The notes under the pieces: generated by a model
What the model was told of the DNA's origin: nothing
Databases searched by the model: none
What the model saw: only the letters and a program-made list of their open reading frames with translations
Assembly: GCF_024362765.1 (NCBI RefSeq)
Contig: NZ_CP093302.1
Span: 2,417,564-2,481,563, forward strand
Source: Alkalihalobacillus sp. LMS6
GTDB taxonomy: Bacteria > Bacillota > Bacilli > Bacillales > Bacillaceae_D
Length of the DNA: 64,000 nt
Direction of reading: 5' to 3'
Shown: one piece after another, positions 1 through 8,177 of the stretch
How the letters are laid out: each line of letters starts with the position of its first letter
How positions within the stretch are numbered: the stretch's first letter is position 1
Translations under genes and position numbers: made by a program

Positions 1-495
1 ACAGGTGAGTCGTTATATACCATTAGTGAGCGTTACGGTGTATCGGAAGCATCCATTCAACGCTTGAACCACTTGGCCTCTGACCAAATTGAAGCTGGCA
101 CGACATTAGCAATCCCAACAGCCATTACGGCAGCGGATCGTGAATTAATGGCTCAGCTCGTATATGCAGAAGCTCGAGGCGAGTCCTACGAGGGGAAAGT
201 TGCCGTGGCGACTGTCCTGTTAAATCGTTTGGACCACGATGATTACCCTGATACCATGTACGACGTTATTCATCAAGTGACGCCGTCTGGTCATTATGCT
301 TTTTCACCTGTATTAGACGGTGCGATTCATAACGATGCCGATGAAGAATCACGCCAAGCTGTTAATGAAGCGATTACGTACCGCGGTCTAGGTCAACAAT
401 CCATTTATTTTTATAACCCAGTTACAGCTACAAGTGGTTGGGTCGCAACAAGAGAACAGACCATTGTCATCGGCAATCATGTTTTCGCTAAATAA
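1..495 (+). CDS. Cell-wall hydrolase, LysM plus SleB/CwlJ catalytic domain (5' end outside window)
   Basis: The frame is open from base 1, so the true start lies upstream. The first 40 or so residues read as the end of a LysM peptidoglycan-binding repeat (TGESLYTISERYGVS, then NHL..D.I..G..L.IP). The rest is a Hydrolase_2 domain of the SleB/CwlJ family: MAQLVYAEARGES with its catalytic-type Glu, VAVATVLLNR, and YFYNP near the end. Family members are lytic enzymes that act on spore cortex or cell-wall peptidoglycan outside the membrane. The LysM repeat suggests wall anchoring. It could be a spore germination enzyme or a vegetative hydrolase; the missing N terminus, which would show a signal peptide, prevents a choice. 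A terminator follows directly. Confidence 0.85.
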   Translation, partial: TGESLYTISERYGVSEASIQRLNHLASDQIEAGTTLAIPTAITAADRELMAQLVYAEARGESYEGKVAVATVLLNRLDHDDYPDTMYDVIHQVTPSGHYAFSPVLDGAIHNDADEESRQAVNEAITYRGLGQQSIYFYNPVTATSGWVATREQTIVIGNHVFAK

Positions 496-506
496 ATGCA
501 CGACAG

Positions 507-539
507 AACACATTGTCTGCAAAGGCAATGTGTTTTTTT
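507..539 (+). terminator. Intrinsic terminator after the cell-wall hydrolase gene
   Basis: A 9-bp stem (AACACATTG at 507-515 with CAATGTGTT at 526-534) has a 10-nt loop and is followed by a T run. It argues that the next gene starts downstream of it, at 577, and not at the ATG at 496. Confidence 0.8.
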
Positions 540-576
540 CATAGATATGGGTATGGATAAAGAAGAGGTGATCACA

Positions 577-993
577 TTGGAACGTAACGCTCGCTATGAC
601 CGCATGGTGACTTCAGCCATTCACAGCCGCTCAAATCCTCAGTCGGTTGATTCAATTGAACGGGTCCGTCATGCTATCCCTACATTGGCTACAGGACGTG
701 ATGTATCTGAAAATGAGATTTATAGTTACGGCTTTGCGTATCATAAGCAAGATGAGCAAATCGCACCTAATCAGTCCCACCCTCCTGCTGAACAACCGTT
801 ACATTTTTTAAAAACACACTATATTTTTCGTCAACTTTACCAAGCCATCGAACCATCTATTTATGCGCTAACCGGACAAAACGCTTCTACTAAAGATATA
901 GAAGCATTGTCTCACCATCTTCGCAAATCGAGCAAGAGATCTGCATTGGCATCCTATATGCGCCAAGGTTTCGTCCTTGATGTATACCGATAA
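577..993 (+). CDS. Conserved-looking hypothetical protein, about 138 aa
   Basis: I do not recognise this protein. I place the start at the TTG at 577 because AGAGGTG precedes it at a good distance and because the upstream ATG at 496 would put a terminator inside the gene. The product is soluble and rich in charged residues and His, with no signal peptide or membrane segment. The C-terminal half (HYIFRQLYQAIEPSIYAL, then ALSHHLRKSSKRSALASYM) looks helical. It sits alone between two terminators, so it is probably monocistronic. No function can be proposed from sequence or context. Confidence 0.6.
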   Translation: MERNARYDRMVTSAIHSRSNPQSVDSIERVRHAIPTLATGRDVSENEIYSYGFAYHKQDEQIAPNQSHPPAEQPLHFLKTHYIFRQLYQAIEPSIYALTGQNASTKDIEALSHHLRKSSKRSALASYMRQGFVLDVYR

Positions 994-1000
994 ACAAGCA

Positions 1001-1027
1001 AACAACGGCTAAAGCTGTTGTTTTTTT
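1001..1027 (+). terminator. Intrinsic terminator
   Basis: A 9-bp stem AACAACGGC / GCTGTTGTT (one G-T pair) has a short loop and a T run. It ends the preceding hypothetical gene. Confidence 0.75.
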
Positions 1028-1066
1028 GTTATACTAATGACAAACCAATGAGAAAGGAGTCTTGGT

Positions 1067-3532
1067 GTGCAAATTATTGTCAGCCATACAAACCTTGACT
1101 TTGACGGCCTTGCCTCCTTATTCGCTACAAAAAAATTGCAACCAGAAGCCAACGTTTGCCTCTCTCCCCAACTAGGAGCGCGCGTTAAGCAATTTTTACA
1201 TCTTTATGCAGATGCGTTTGGCTGGCAGAGCTATGAAGAGATGAACTGGGATTGCGTAACGCACATTACATATGTTGATTGCGCCACTCCTGAACGAGCA
1301 GGGATAACCGATTATGTAAAGAATAGAACCATTCCTAGTAAATCCATTGATCATCATCATACCGGGGAAACAGGTGCAAACATTACGCTACTCGTAAAGC
1401 AATTAGAACAACAGGACATTTCCTTATCAGCGATTGAGGCAACTCTGTTTGGACTTGGCTTATATAGTGATACAAACTTATTAACAAACGATACCGTAAC
1501 ACCTAACGACCTTAATGCCGCTGCGTTTTTATTAACGAACAAGATGGACCTGAAGCTGATAGGCGAATTTTTACGTTCATCGGCTGGAGAGCATCCACTT
1601 TTTGATACCCTCTATGAAAATGTTACGTTTGAAACGGTACACGGTAAAACGGTCGCCCTTACCACTTGTGTTGCAGATACCTACATCTCAGATGTCTCAA
1701 TTGTAGCAGAGGAAATTCATCGCCTGTTTGCGCCAGATGCCACGATTGTTTTATGCCAATTACACAAGCATACCTATGTCATTGCAAGAGCAAACAGCAA
1801 CGATGTGCCTGTGCATACACTTGCTAAACAGTTAGGTGGAAACGGACATCCTTACGCCGCTTCCGCCATTTGTCGACACCAAGGATTACAAGAGTCCTTA
1901 CCATTTGTGCGACAAGCACTTGAAGACATGATTCGCATTCAAGACCCTGTTTCATCAATTATGTCATGGCCTGTTCACACGTACTCAGAACATTCGACAA
2001 TCAAGGAAACAGTTGCTACCAGTAGCCACATTCATCATTCTGGTTTTCCCATTGTAGATACGAATGGTCGACTTTCAGGGATTATGACAAAACAAGATTT
2101 ACATAAAGCGGAGCAATTCCATCTAGGAGAAAAGCTTCTTTCCTCATACATGACAAAACAAGTCATATCTGTTGAAGCAACAGAGTCAATTGAGCGCGTC
2201 AAGCAGCTAATGATTGACCACCAAATAGGCCGTATTCCTGTGATTGACTCGAATCAACACGTCATTGGCATCATTACACGGAGTGATCTTATTCACAGCC
2301 AACAGTCCACAAGCGAGTCGTACTCTTCTGACGATCTTGCGCGCTTTTTTGGTCATGAACGCTTTTCATTCCTTCAAAAAATGGGTCAGTTCGCTGATGA
2401 TAAAGGGGTGTCAATTTATTTAGTCGGCGGCATTATCCGTGATTTTATTCTACAACGACCGTTTAAAGACATGGACTTCGTTATAGAAGGCAACGCAATT
2501 GAATTTGCTGAATCCCTTGCAGACGCATTTGGTGGTCACGTACGCAGTCATGCTTCATTCTTAACTACAACGTGGTCTCATGAATATGAAATTGATCTTG
2601 TCACAGCAAGAAAAGAGTTTTATAAACGAGCGGGTGCCCTTCCAGAAGTACGTGCAGGGTCCATTAAAGAGGATTTAGCTCGACGTGATTTTTCCATCAA
2701 CGCCATTGCCGTCCAGCTTAATCCTTCACATTTCGGCAAAATTATTGACCCATTTAAAGGTCGTGAACAAATCACCAAAAAAGAAATCACGATTTTACAT
2801 CCATTAAGCTTTATTGAAGATCCGACCCGTCTTTTTCGTGGCGTTCGACTTGCCACAAGACTTGGGTTTCACTTCGATCATAACACCATGAAACAAGCTA
2901 CAAACATGAACAATGCTTTATTGCATATTAGCAAACAGCGCCTGTACCACGAACTTGAGCTTATGTTACAAGAAAAGCAATTTCCTGATCAATTTAAGAC
3001 ACTTGATCATTTTAATGTGTGGATGCTCCTTTTTGGAAATGAACTCGACACCTCAAAAATGGCACATATTAAAACGCTGTTTAACTTACAGCTTAACGAG
3101 GTTCTCTATTTATCGTTAATCGCTATTGCATACGAGCAACACGGACATTACGCAAAAAAAGTGGAGCCGTTTGCGCTGACGAAGAGGCAAAGAAAATTAT
3201 TAAACGATATTCAAAGAGCCGAGCGTGCAACACATCTTACGTCACTCCTTACACTCCATGATGCGCTTGCTACAGCAGAAGATGAAGCCATTCTTTTTAT
3301 TGCCTCGTTGCCGAGTGTTAAAAACCCTTCACTCATTCAGTACGTAGAGAGGCGTCAACAGCTCCTACCGCTTGTTACAGGGAGTGATCTGATTACGGCT
3401 GGCTTTGAACCTGGTCAACAATTTTCACGGTTGCTTTTTGAAATTGAAAAACAGCAACTACTCAACAGATTCAGCACAAAAGAAGAAGCGTTACACTGGA
3501 TTACACATCAAAAAAACCAGTATGAGATCTAG
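1067..3532 (+). CDS. DHH-CBS-CBS tRNA nucleotidyltransferase, probable A-adding enzyme
   Basis: This 821-aa protein has an N-terminal DHH phosphoesterase region (SHTNLDFDG at residue 6, DHHHTGE near 95), two CBS domains (about 295-420), and a C-terminal class-II polymerase/CCA head. The head shows LVGGIIRD (GG at about 454), DMDF carrying the metal-binding Asp pair (468-470), RRDFSINAIAV, and DPTRLFRGVR. The same architecture is known in the A-adding enzyme of Aquifex. B. halodurans is reported to carry two separate tRNA nucleotidyltransferases, one adding CC and one adding A, so this gene probably adds the terminal A of tRNA. Start is GTG with AAAGGAG upstream. A full CCA-adding or poly(A) activity cannot be excluded from sequence alone. 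Confidence 0.85.
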   Translation: MQIIVSHTNLDFDGLASLFATKKLQPEANVCLSPQLGARVKQFLHLYADAFGWQSYEEMNWDCVTHITYVDCATPERAGITDYVKNRTIPSKSIDHHHTGETGANITLLVKQLEQQDISLSAIEATLFGLGLYSDTNLLTNDTVTPNDLNAAAFLLTNKMDLKLIGEFLRSSAGEHPLFDTLYENVTFETVHGKTVALTTCVADTYISDVSIVAEEIHRLFAPDATIVLCQLHKHTYVIARANSNDVPVHTLAKQLGGNGHPYAASAICRHQGLQESLPFVRQALEDMIRIQDPVSSIMSWPVHTYSEHSTIKETVATSSHIHHSGFPIVDTNGRLSGIMTKQDLHKAEQFHLGEKLLSSYMTKQVISVEATESIERVKQLMIDHQIGRIPVIDSNQHVIGIITRSDLIHSQQSTSESYSSDDLARFFGHERFSFLQKMGQFADDKGVSIYLVGGIIRDFILQRPFKDMDFVIEGNAIEFAESLADAFGGHVRSHASFLTTTWSHEYEIDLVTARKEFYKRAGALPEVRAGSIKEDLARRDFSINAIAVQLNPSHFGKIIDPFKGREQITKKEITILHPLSFIEDPTRLFRGVRLATRLGFHFDHNTMKQATNMNNALLHISKQRLYHELELMLQEKQFPDQFKTLDHFNVWMLLFGNELDTSKMAHIKTLFNLQLNEVLYLSLIAIAYEQHGHYAKKVEPFALTKRQRKLLNDIQRAERATHLTSLLTLHDALATAEDEAILFIASLPSVKNPSLIQYVERRQQLLPLVTGSDLITAGFEPGQQFSRLLFEIEKQQLLNRFSTKEEALHWITHQKNQYEI

Positions 3533-3549
3533 TCTCATACTGGTTTTTC
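3510..3549. terminator. Bidirectional terminator between the nucleotidyltransferase gene and fabF
   Basis: A perfect 12-bp stem (ACCAGTATGAGA with TCTCATACTGGT) is flanked by A7 on the left and T5 on the right. It can therefore stop the convergent transcripts from both sides. It overlaps the stop codon at 3530-3532. Confidence 0.9.
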
Positions 3550-4791
3550 TTACTCGACAAATCGTTTAAATACTAATGACGTGTTGTGTCCACCGAAGCC
3601 TAATGAATTGCTTAAAACCGCTTGAACATCCATTTTCCGTGCCTCATTCGGTACATAGTCCAAATCACACTCTGGATCCGGCTCCTCAAGGTTAATGGTA
3701 GGCGGCACAATCCCCTCTTCAATTGCCTTGACAGAAAAAATAGCTTCAACTGCCCCTGCCGCTCCTAATAAATGGCCTGTCATTGATTTTGTTGAACTGA
3801 TCGCAACATCATACGCATAATCACCTAAAACCGATTTAATCGCTTGCGTTTCAAATGGGTCATTCAAATCAGTGCTCGTACCATGAGCATTAATGTAGCT
3901 AATCTCTTCATTTTTCAACCCTGCATCTGCAATCGCTGCTGCCATTGCACGAGCCCCACCTTCTCCATCTGGAGCAGGCGCGGTCATATGGTGAGCATCG
4001 CCGGTAGAGCCATAGCCAACAATTTCTGCATAAATCTTTGCGCCACGGGCTTTTGCAGACTCAAGGCTTTCGAGAATTAAGATACCGGCGCCTTCTCCCA
4101 TTACAAATCCACTACGATTAACATCAAATGGGCGTGATGCTTTTTCCGGGTTATCTGTGGTCGTAATGGCTTTTGCTGAGGAAAAGCCTGCAACAGCCAT
4201 ATTTGTAATAGGTGCTTCACTTCCTCCAGCAATCATTGCATCTGCATCGCCACGTTGAATCGTTTTGAACGCATCGCCGATTGAATTTGCTCCTGATGCA
4301 CACGCTGTTACCGAACAAGAATTTGGTCCTTTTGCACCTGTAAAAATGGATACTTGACCACTTGCCATGTCTGGAATCATCATTGGTACAAAAAATGGAC
4401 TAACACGTCTTGGCCCTTTTTCAAGCAACGTACGAAATTGATTTTCATAGGTTTCCATTCCACCGATACCTGAACCAATCCATACGCCAACACGTGCCGC
4501 ATTGTCCTCGTTAATCTCTAAGCCAGAGTCTTCTAACGCTTGCTTTGCTGATGCAACAGCAAATTGTGTAAATCGATCCATTCGTCTAGCTTCTTTTTTA
4601 TCCATAAAATCGGCTGGATCGAAATCATTGATTTCGGCAGCCACTTTCATTGGATACGAATCTGCATCAATTCGCGTCAAATATCCGATCCCTGATTTGC
4701 CTGCAATAGCGGCTTCCCAAGAGCTTGCTGCATGAAGTCCTAAAGGTGTAACAGCACCGATCCCTGTTACAACCACTCGTCGTTTTTCCAC
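3550..4791 (-). CDS. fabF: 3-oxoacyl-[acyl-carrier-protein] synthase II
   Basis: This condensing enzyme elongates acyl-ACP with malonyl-ACP in type II fatty acid synthesis in the cytoplasm. It is 413 aa, the normal length. The Cys-His-His triad is visible: C164 in [12 protein letters not shown]303 in [11 protein letters not shown], and H340 in [14 protein letters not shown]. Its start has AAAGGAGCG upstream. It lies 42 bp downstream of fabH in the same direction, as in B. subtilis fabHA-fabF, and is probably transcribed from the FapR-controlled promoter before fabH. Confidence 0.97.
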   Translation of the reverse strand: MEKRRVVVTGIGAVTPLGLHAASSWEAAIAGKSGIGYLTRIDADSYPMKVAAEINDFDPADFMDKKEARRMDRFTQFAVASAKQALEDSGLEINEDNAARVGVWIGSGIGGMETYENQFRTLLEKGPRRVSPFFVPMMIPDMASGQVSIFTGAKGPNSCSVTACASGANSIGDAFKTIQRGDADAMIAGGSEAPITNMAVAGFSSAKAITTTDNPEKASRPFDVNRSGFVMGEGAGILILESLESAKARGAKIYAEIVGYGSTGDAHHMTAPAPDGEGGARAMAAAIADAGLKNEEISYINAHGTSTDLNDPFETQAIKSVLGDYAYDVAISSTKSMTGHLLGAAGAVEAIFSVKAIEEGIVPPTINLEEPDPECDLDYVPNEARKMDVQAVLSNSLGFGGHNTSLVFKRFVE

Positions 4792-4833
4792 TATAGTTCG
4801 CTCCTTTAATTCGTTCTACTTCCTAGTTTTCGC

Positions 4834-5769
4834 TTACCGGCCCCAGCGTAAAGCAACTGAACCCCAAACAAGACCAGCACCAAATCCAACAAGGACTAAC
4901 AAGTCTCCGTCTTTAATTTTACCGGCTTCAATCTCTTCAACCATCGCCATCGGAATGGAAGCAGAAGACGTGTTTCCATATTTATTGACGGTTACTGACA
5001 TTTTTTCTTTCGGTAATTCAAGTCGTTCACGAGAAGCTTCCATAATGCGGATATTCGCTTGGTGAGGAACAAGAAAGTCTACATCTTCCTTCGTTAAGCC
5101 CGCTTTTGTTAACGCTCGAATAGAGGCGTCTCCCATTTGGCGAACAGCAAATTTAAATACTTCTCGACCATTCATTTCAATAAATTCATTCTTTTTATTA
5201 ATATGCATGCCGCCTGATCCATCCGAACCTAAATCAAACGCTAAAATTCCGCGGTCTTCAGAAACTGGTCCAACCACACAAGCGCCTGCGCCATCCCCGA
5301 ATAAAACCGCTGTATTCCGATCATTTATATCTGTCACTTTTGTTAGTTTTTCCACGCCAATAACAAGAACATTGGTGTAAGCTTCTGTTTCAATAAATTG
5401 TTGCGCCGTGGCGATCCCGTAGATGAACCCAGCACAGGCAGCGCTTATATCCATTGCAGCTGCTTTTTTCGCACCTAATCGATGTTGAATCATTGAAGAG
5501 ACACTTGGGAACGGCATATCTGGTGTCACCGTTGCAACTAAAATTAAATCAATATCTTCAGCCTCTACTTGCGCCATCTCTAACGCTTGTCGAGCTGCTT
5601 GAAAAGCCATTTCTGACGTTTCTACATCTTCAGCGAAACGTCTCTCTTCAATTCCTGTGCGCGAACGAATCCATTCATCAGATGTTTCTAAAAATGCTTC
5701 GAAATCTTTATTTGTGACTACTTTTTCAGGAACATAGCGTCCCATACCGAGTAAGCCTGCTTTTGCCAT
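4834..5769 (-). CDS. fabH: 3-oxoacyl-[acyl-carrier-protein] synthase III
   Basis: FabH starts fatty acid synthesis by condensing acyl-CoA primers (branched-chain ones in Bacillus) with malonyl-ACP. The triad is clear: C112 in [12 protein letters not shown]236 in VPHQANIR, and N266 in [12 protein letters not shown] choose the ATG at 5769 (311 aa) over the in-frame ATG six codons upstream, because the upstream codon overlaps the ribosome binding site (GGAAGGGGA, then 7 nt, then ATG). A FapR operator lies about 30 bp upstream, and fabF follows. Confidence 0.96.
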   Translation of the reverse strand: MAKAGLLGMGRYVPEKVVTNKDFEAFLETSDEWIRSRTGIEERRFAEDVETSEMAFQAARQALEMAQVEAEDIDLILVATVTPDMPFPSVSSMIQHRLGAKKAAAMDISAACAGFIYGIATAQQFIETEAYTNVLVIGVEKLTKVTDINDRNTAVLFGDGAGACVVGPVSEDRGILAFDLGSDGSGGMHINKKNEFIEMNGREVFKFAVRQMGDASIRALTKAGLTKEDVDFLVPHQANIRIMEASRERLELPKEKMSVTVNKYGNTSSASIPMAMVEEIEAGKIKDGDLLVLVGFGAGLVWGSVALRWGR

Positions 5770-5798
5770 GGATGAATCCCCTTCCATCTCAAACAGAA

Positions 5799-5817
5799 AT
5801 TAGTACCTGATACTAAT
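5799..5817 (-). promoter_or_regulatory. FapR operator
   Basis: ATTAGTACCTGATACTAAT is an inverted repeat with 7-bp arms and a 5-bp centre. It matches the FapR operator known from Bacillus fatty acid genes. FapR represses fab genes and is released by malonyl-CoA. The site covers the -10 region of the proposed fabH promoter. Confidence 0.9.
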
Positions 5818-5829
5818 ATTAGCAAACAA
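5800..5829 (-). promoter_or_regulatory. Proposed fabH-fabF promoter
   Basis: On the minus strand, TTGTTT (5824-5829) is followed after 18 bp by TACTAA (5800-5805). The -10 element lies inside the FapR operator, which fits repression by steric exclusion. Confidence 0.5.
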
Positions 5830-5878
5830 TTTAAGAAGCTGTCTAGTACTATTTCGCTTTTCATAGGACGAACCCTTT

Positions 5879-6193
5879 TTATTGCTCGTTTAATCCGTTC
5901 AGCAACGCTTCAAACCAAGCATCTAAATCAGCCTTCATCTTTTCTTCAGCTCCATTTGCTGCTTCTTGCATCTTCATTAACTCGTATGTGGACATAAACC
6001 CTTCAACGTCTCCTGATTTGAACTGGGCTACTGCATAATAGTAAAAAATTTGGATCGGTAACGTTTTTGCTTCTTCCATCATCTTAATAAAAGGCTTCAT
6101 TTTTTCCAATCCTTGTTCATAGTGACCATCTTTTATGTAGCCAATCCCTTCTTGGACCGGTTTCATAAATGTCGTTAACGGCTGCTGTGTCAT
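5879..6193 (-). CDS. Hypothetical protein translationally coupled to comZ, 104 aa
   Basis: I do not recognise this protein. It is all-helical in appearance, with two repeats that resemble a TPR pair (GIGYIKDGHYEQGLEKMKPF and FYYYAVAQFKSGDVEGFMS, with the small-residue and aromatic spacing of TPR helices). There is no signal peptide or membrane segment. Its ATG overlaps the comZ stop codon in an ATGA, so the two are translated together. In B. subtilis this place between comZ and fabH is taken by the unrelated small gene yjzB. A role beside ComZ in late competence control is possible, but is only inferred from the coupling. Confidence 0.75.
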   Translation of the reverse strand: MTQQPLTTFMKPVQEGIGYIKDGHYEQGLEKMKPFIKMMEEAKTLPIQIFYYYAVAQFKSGDVEGFMSTYELMKMQEAANGAEEKMKADLDAWFEALLNGLNEQ

Positions 6194-6378
6194 TTTTGCT
6201 CCTCATCCTTTTGACCTAATTCATATGCCTCATTCATTACTTTTGTAAACAAAGCTAACATCGGCTGAAGATCATCGAAACCTATTTCAATCCCCTTTGC
6301 TTCTAACATTTCTTTCGCTTCAGGTACGTATTTCATTGCAATTTGCATAAACGCCATGTTTTTTTCTTGTTCAGTCAT
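6190..6378 (-). CDS. comZ: ComZ, late competence regulator
   Basis: The 62-aa product matches ComZ: FMQIAMKYVPEAKEMLEAKGIEI, then LALFTKVMNEAYELG near the end. In B. subtilis ComZ is a small protein that lowers expression of the comG operon. It lies in the same place there, just upstream of fabH. I use the second ATG (6378) because the first ATG falls in the ribosome binding site AAGGAGG. The partner gene med, which precedes comZ in B. subtilis, is absent here; the upstream side is occupied by divergent prfC. Confidence 0.85.
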   Translation of the reverse strand: MTEQEKNMAFMQIAMKYVPEAKEMLEAKGIEIGFDDLQPMLALFTKVMNEAYELGQKDEEQK

Positions 6379-6465
6379 TTTGTTAAAAACCTCCTTCATA
6401 TCTTTATTAACGTAACTGATTGGTTTTTTATAATCAAGTGAATTGACCCTAATTCAAAAAGGAAA

Positions 6466-6494
6466 GTGAAACACAAAGAAAAACTTGTTATAAT
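6466..6494 (+). promoter_or_regulatory. Proposed prfC promoter
   Basis: A perfect -10 box TATAAT (6489-6494) is preceded after 17 bp by GTGAAA, a weak -35 element. prfC begins 33 bp downstream. Confidence 0.45.
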
Positions 6495-6526
6495 AGGGAA
6501 ATCGACGTTTGGAAATGAGGATGAAC

Positions 6527-8131
6527 ATGAACGGAACAATAACAGATAAAATTAATTCAAGACGAACCTTTGCGATTATCTCCCACCCTGATGCAGGGAA
6601 AACAACCTTAACAGAAAAACTTTTGTTGTTTGGTGGAGCCATTCGCGAAGCCGGTACGGTTAAAGGCAGAAAAAATGCCAAACACGCAACAAGTGACTGG
6701 ATGGAAATTGAAAAACAACGTGGTATTTCCGTCACAAGCTCAGTTCTTGAATTTTTGTATGACGGCTATCACGTCAATATTTTAGATACGCCAGGTCACG
6801 AAGACTTCTCAGAAGATACCTACCGCACATTAACGGCAGCTGACTCTGCGACGATGTTAATTGATGCAGCGAAAGGGGTCGAGGCTCAAACGAAAAAGTT
6901 ATTTAAAGTTTGTAAGCTTCGTGGAATCCCAATTTTTACGTTCATTAATAAGCTTGACCGTCAAGGGAGAGATCCATTTGAACTGATGGAAGAACTTGAA
7001 AACCTATTAGGTATTCGCTCGTTTCCAATGGGCTGGCCAATCGGCATGGGGCAATCGTTTAAAGCCGTATATGATCGGATCAATAAACGATTAGAACTTT
7101 TTAACCCGAACAATCCGAAAGATATTGATATTATCTCCGTCACTGGTCCCGATGATCCTAAAATTGATGAAGTTGTTGGAGATGAAGAGCTTGTACAACA
7201 ATTTCGTGAAGAATTGGAACTACTAGATGTTGCAGGGGATGACTATGATCTCGACAAAATTAATAAAGGTGAACTAACACCAATCTTTTTTGGCTCGGCG
7301 ATTTCAAGCTTTGGGGTTCAAACATACCTTGACCACTTTTTAAATTTGTCACCTGCACCAAGTCCGCGAGACAGCTCCATTGGAACAATTGATCCGATGG
7401 AACGTGAACAGTTTTCAGGCTTCATTTTTAAAGTACAGGCGAATATGAATGCAAAACACCGAGATCGAGTTGCGTTTCTACGAATTACGTCTGGTACATT
7501 TAAACGGGGGATGGCCGTTAAACATGTAAGAACAAATAAACCATTAAAACTTTCTCAACCGACTCAGTTCTTGGCTCAGAGCCGTAGCATTGTTGATGAA
7601 GCATACGCTGGTGACATTATTGGCTTGTTTGATCCTGGTCATTTCCGAATCGGTGATACCCTTGTTGAAGGAGAATCGTTCGAGTTTAGTGAGATGCCTC
7701 ACTTCTCGCCAGAACATTTTTCAGCAATTACCGTTAAAGAGGCGCTAAAGCATAAGTCTTATGAAAAAGGTTTGCAACAATTAACAGAAGAAGGCGCCAT
7801 ACAACTATTTCGCACCTATAATAAATATATCGAACAACAAATTGTCGGTGTGGTCGGCGTCCTCCAGTTCGAAGTGCTTGAACATCGCTTAAAAAGTGAG
7901 TACCATGTCGACATCCAAATGGATCGTCAACCATTCTCTTTTGCACGTTGGATTGACGGAGAAGAAAAAGATATGAATCTCTTTAAAGACAAACAGCGTA
8001 ATCTCGTCATCGATAAAGAAGGTCGGATTGTTGCTTTATTTGAAAATGAATTTCAAATGCGAACGGCAAAAGAGAAATACCCGAACCTCATGTTCTACGA
8101 AAACTCTTTTTATAAGAAAACGGTTGAATAA
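6527..8131 (+). CDS. prfC: Peptide chain release factor 3
   Basis: RF3 is a translational GTPase that removes RF1 and RF2 from the ribosome after termination. GTPase motifs are in order: G1 SHPDAGKTTLTE, G2 region RGISVTSSV, G3 DTPGHEDFSEDTYRTL, and G4 NKLDR. The length of 534 aa matches E. coli RF3 (529). I choose the ATG at 6527 because ATGAGG lies 6 nt upstream; the TTG at 6509 would add six residues and has no ribosome binding site. B. subtilis 168 lacks RF3 as far as I know. The gene lies against the direction of its neighbours, inside a block otherwise in B. subtilis order. Confidence 0.95.
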   Translation: MNGTITDKINSRRTFAIISHPDAGKTTLTEKLLLFGGAIREAGTVKGRKNAKHATSDWMEIEKQRGISVTSSVLEFLYDGYHVNILDTPGHEDFSEDTYRTLTAADSATMLIDAAKGVEAQTKKLFKVCKLRGIPIFTFINKLDRQGRDPFELMEELENLLGIRSFPMGWPIGMGQSFKAVYDRINKRLELFNPNNPKDIDIISVTGPDDPKIDEVVGDEELVQQFREELELLDVAGDDYDLDKINKGELTPIFFGSAISSFGVQTYLDHFLNLSPAPSPRDSSIGTIDPMEREQFSGFIFKVQANMNAKHRDRVAFLRITSGTFKRGMAVKHVRTNKPLKLSQPTQFLAQSRSIVDEAYAGDIIGLFDPGHFRIGDTLVEGESFEFSEMPHFSPEHFSAITVKEALKHKSYEKGLQQLTEEGAIQLFRTYNKYIEQQIVGVVGVLQFEVLEHRLKSEYHVDIQMDRQPFSFARWIDGEEKDMNLFKDKQRNLVIDKEGRIVALFENEFQMRTAKEKYPNLMFYENSFYKKTVE

Positions 8132-8135
8132 CCGC

Positions 8136-8177
8136 AAAAAAACGCTCAGTAGAGATGGCTTCTCTCTGAGCGTTTTC
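8136..8177. terminator. Bidirectional terminator between prfC and the STAS gene
   Basis: The stem AAAACGCTCAG / CTGAGCGTTTT has an inner AGAGA/TCTCT extension, with A and T runs on the two flanks. It serves both convergent genes. Confidence 0.85.

Noticed and set aside
496-576. Longer N terminus of the hypothetical gene from the ATG at 496
   Set aside because: A terminator lies inside it and the TTG at 577 has a proper ribosome binding site.
3844-4735. Plus-strand frames inside fabF
   Set aside because: Opposite-strand shadows of a well-identified gene.
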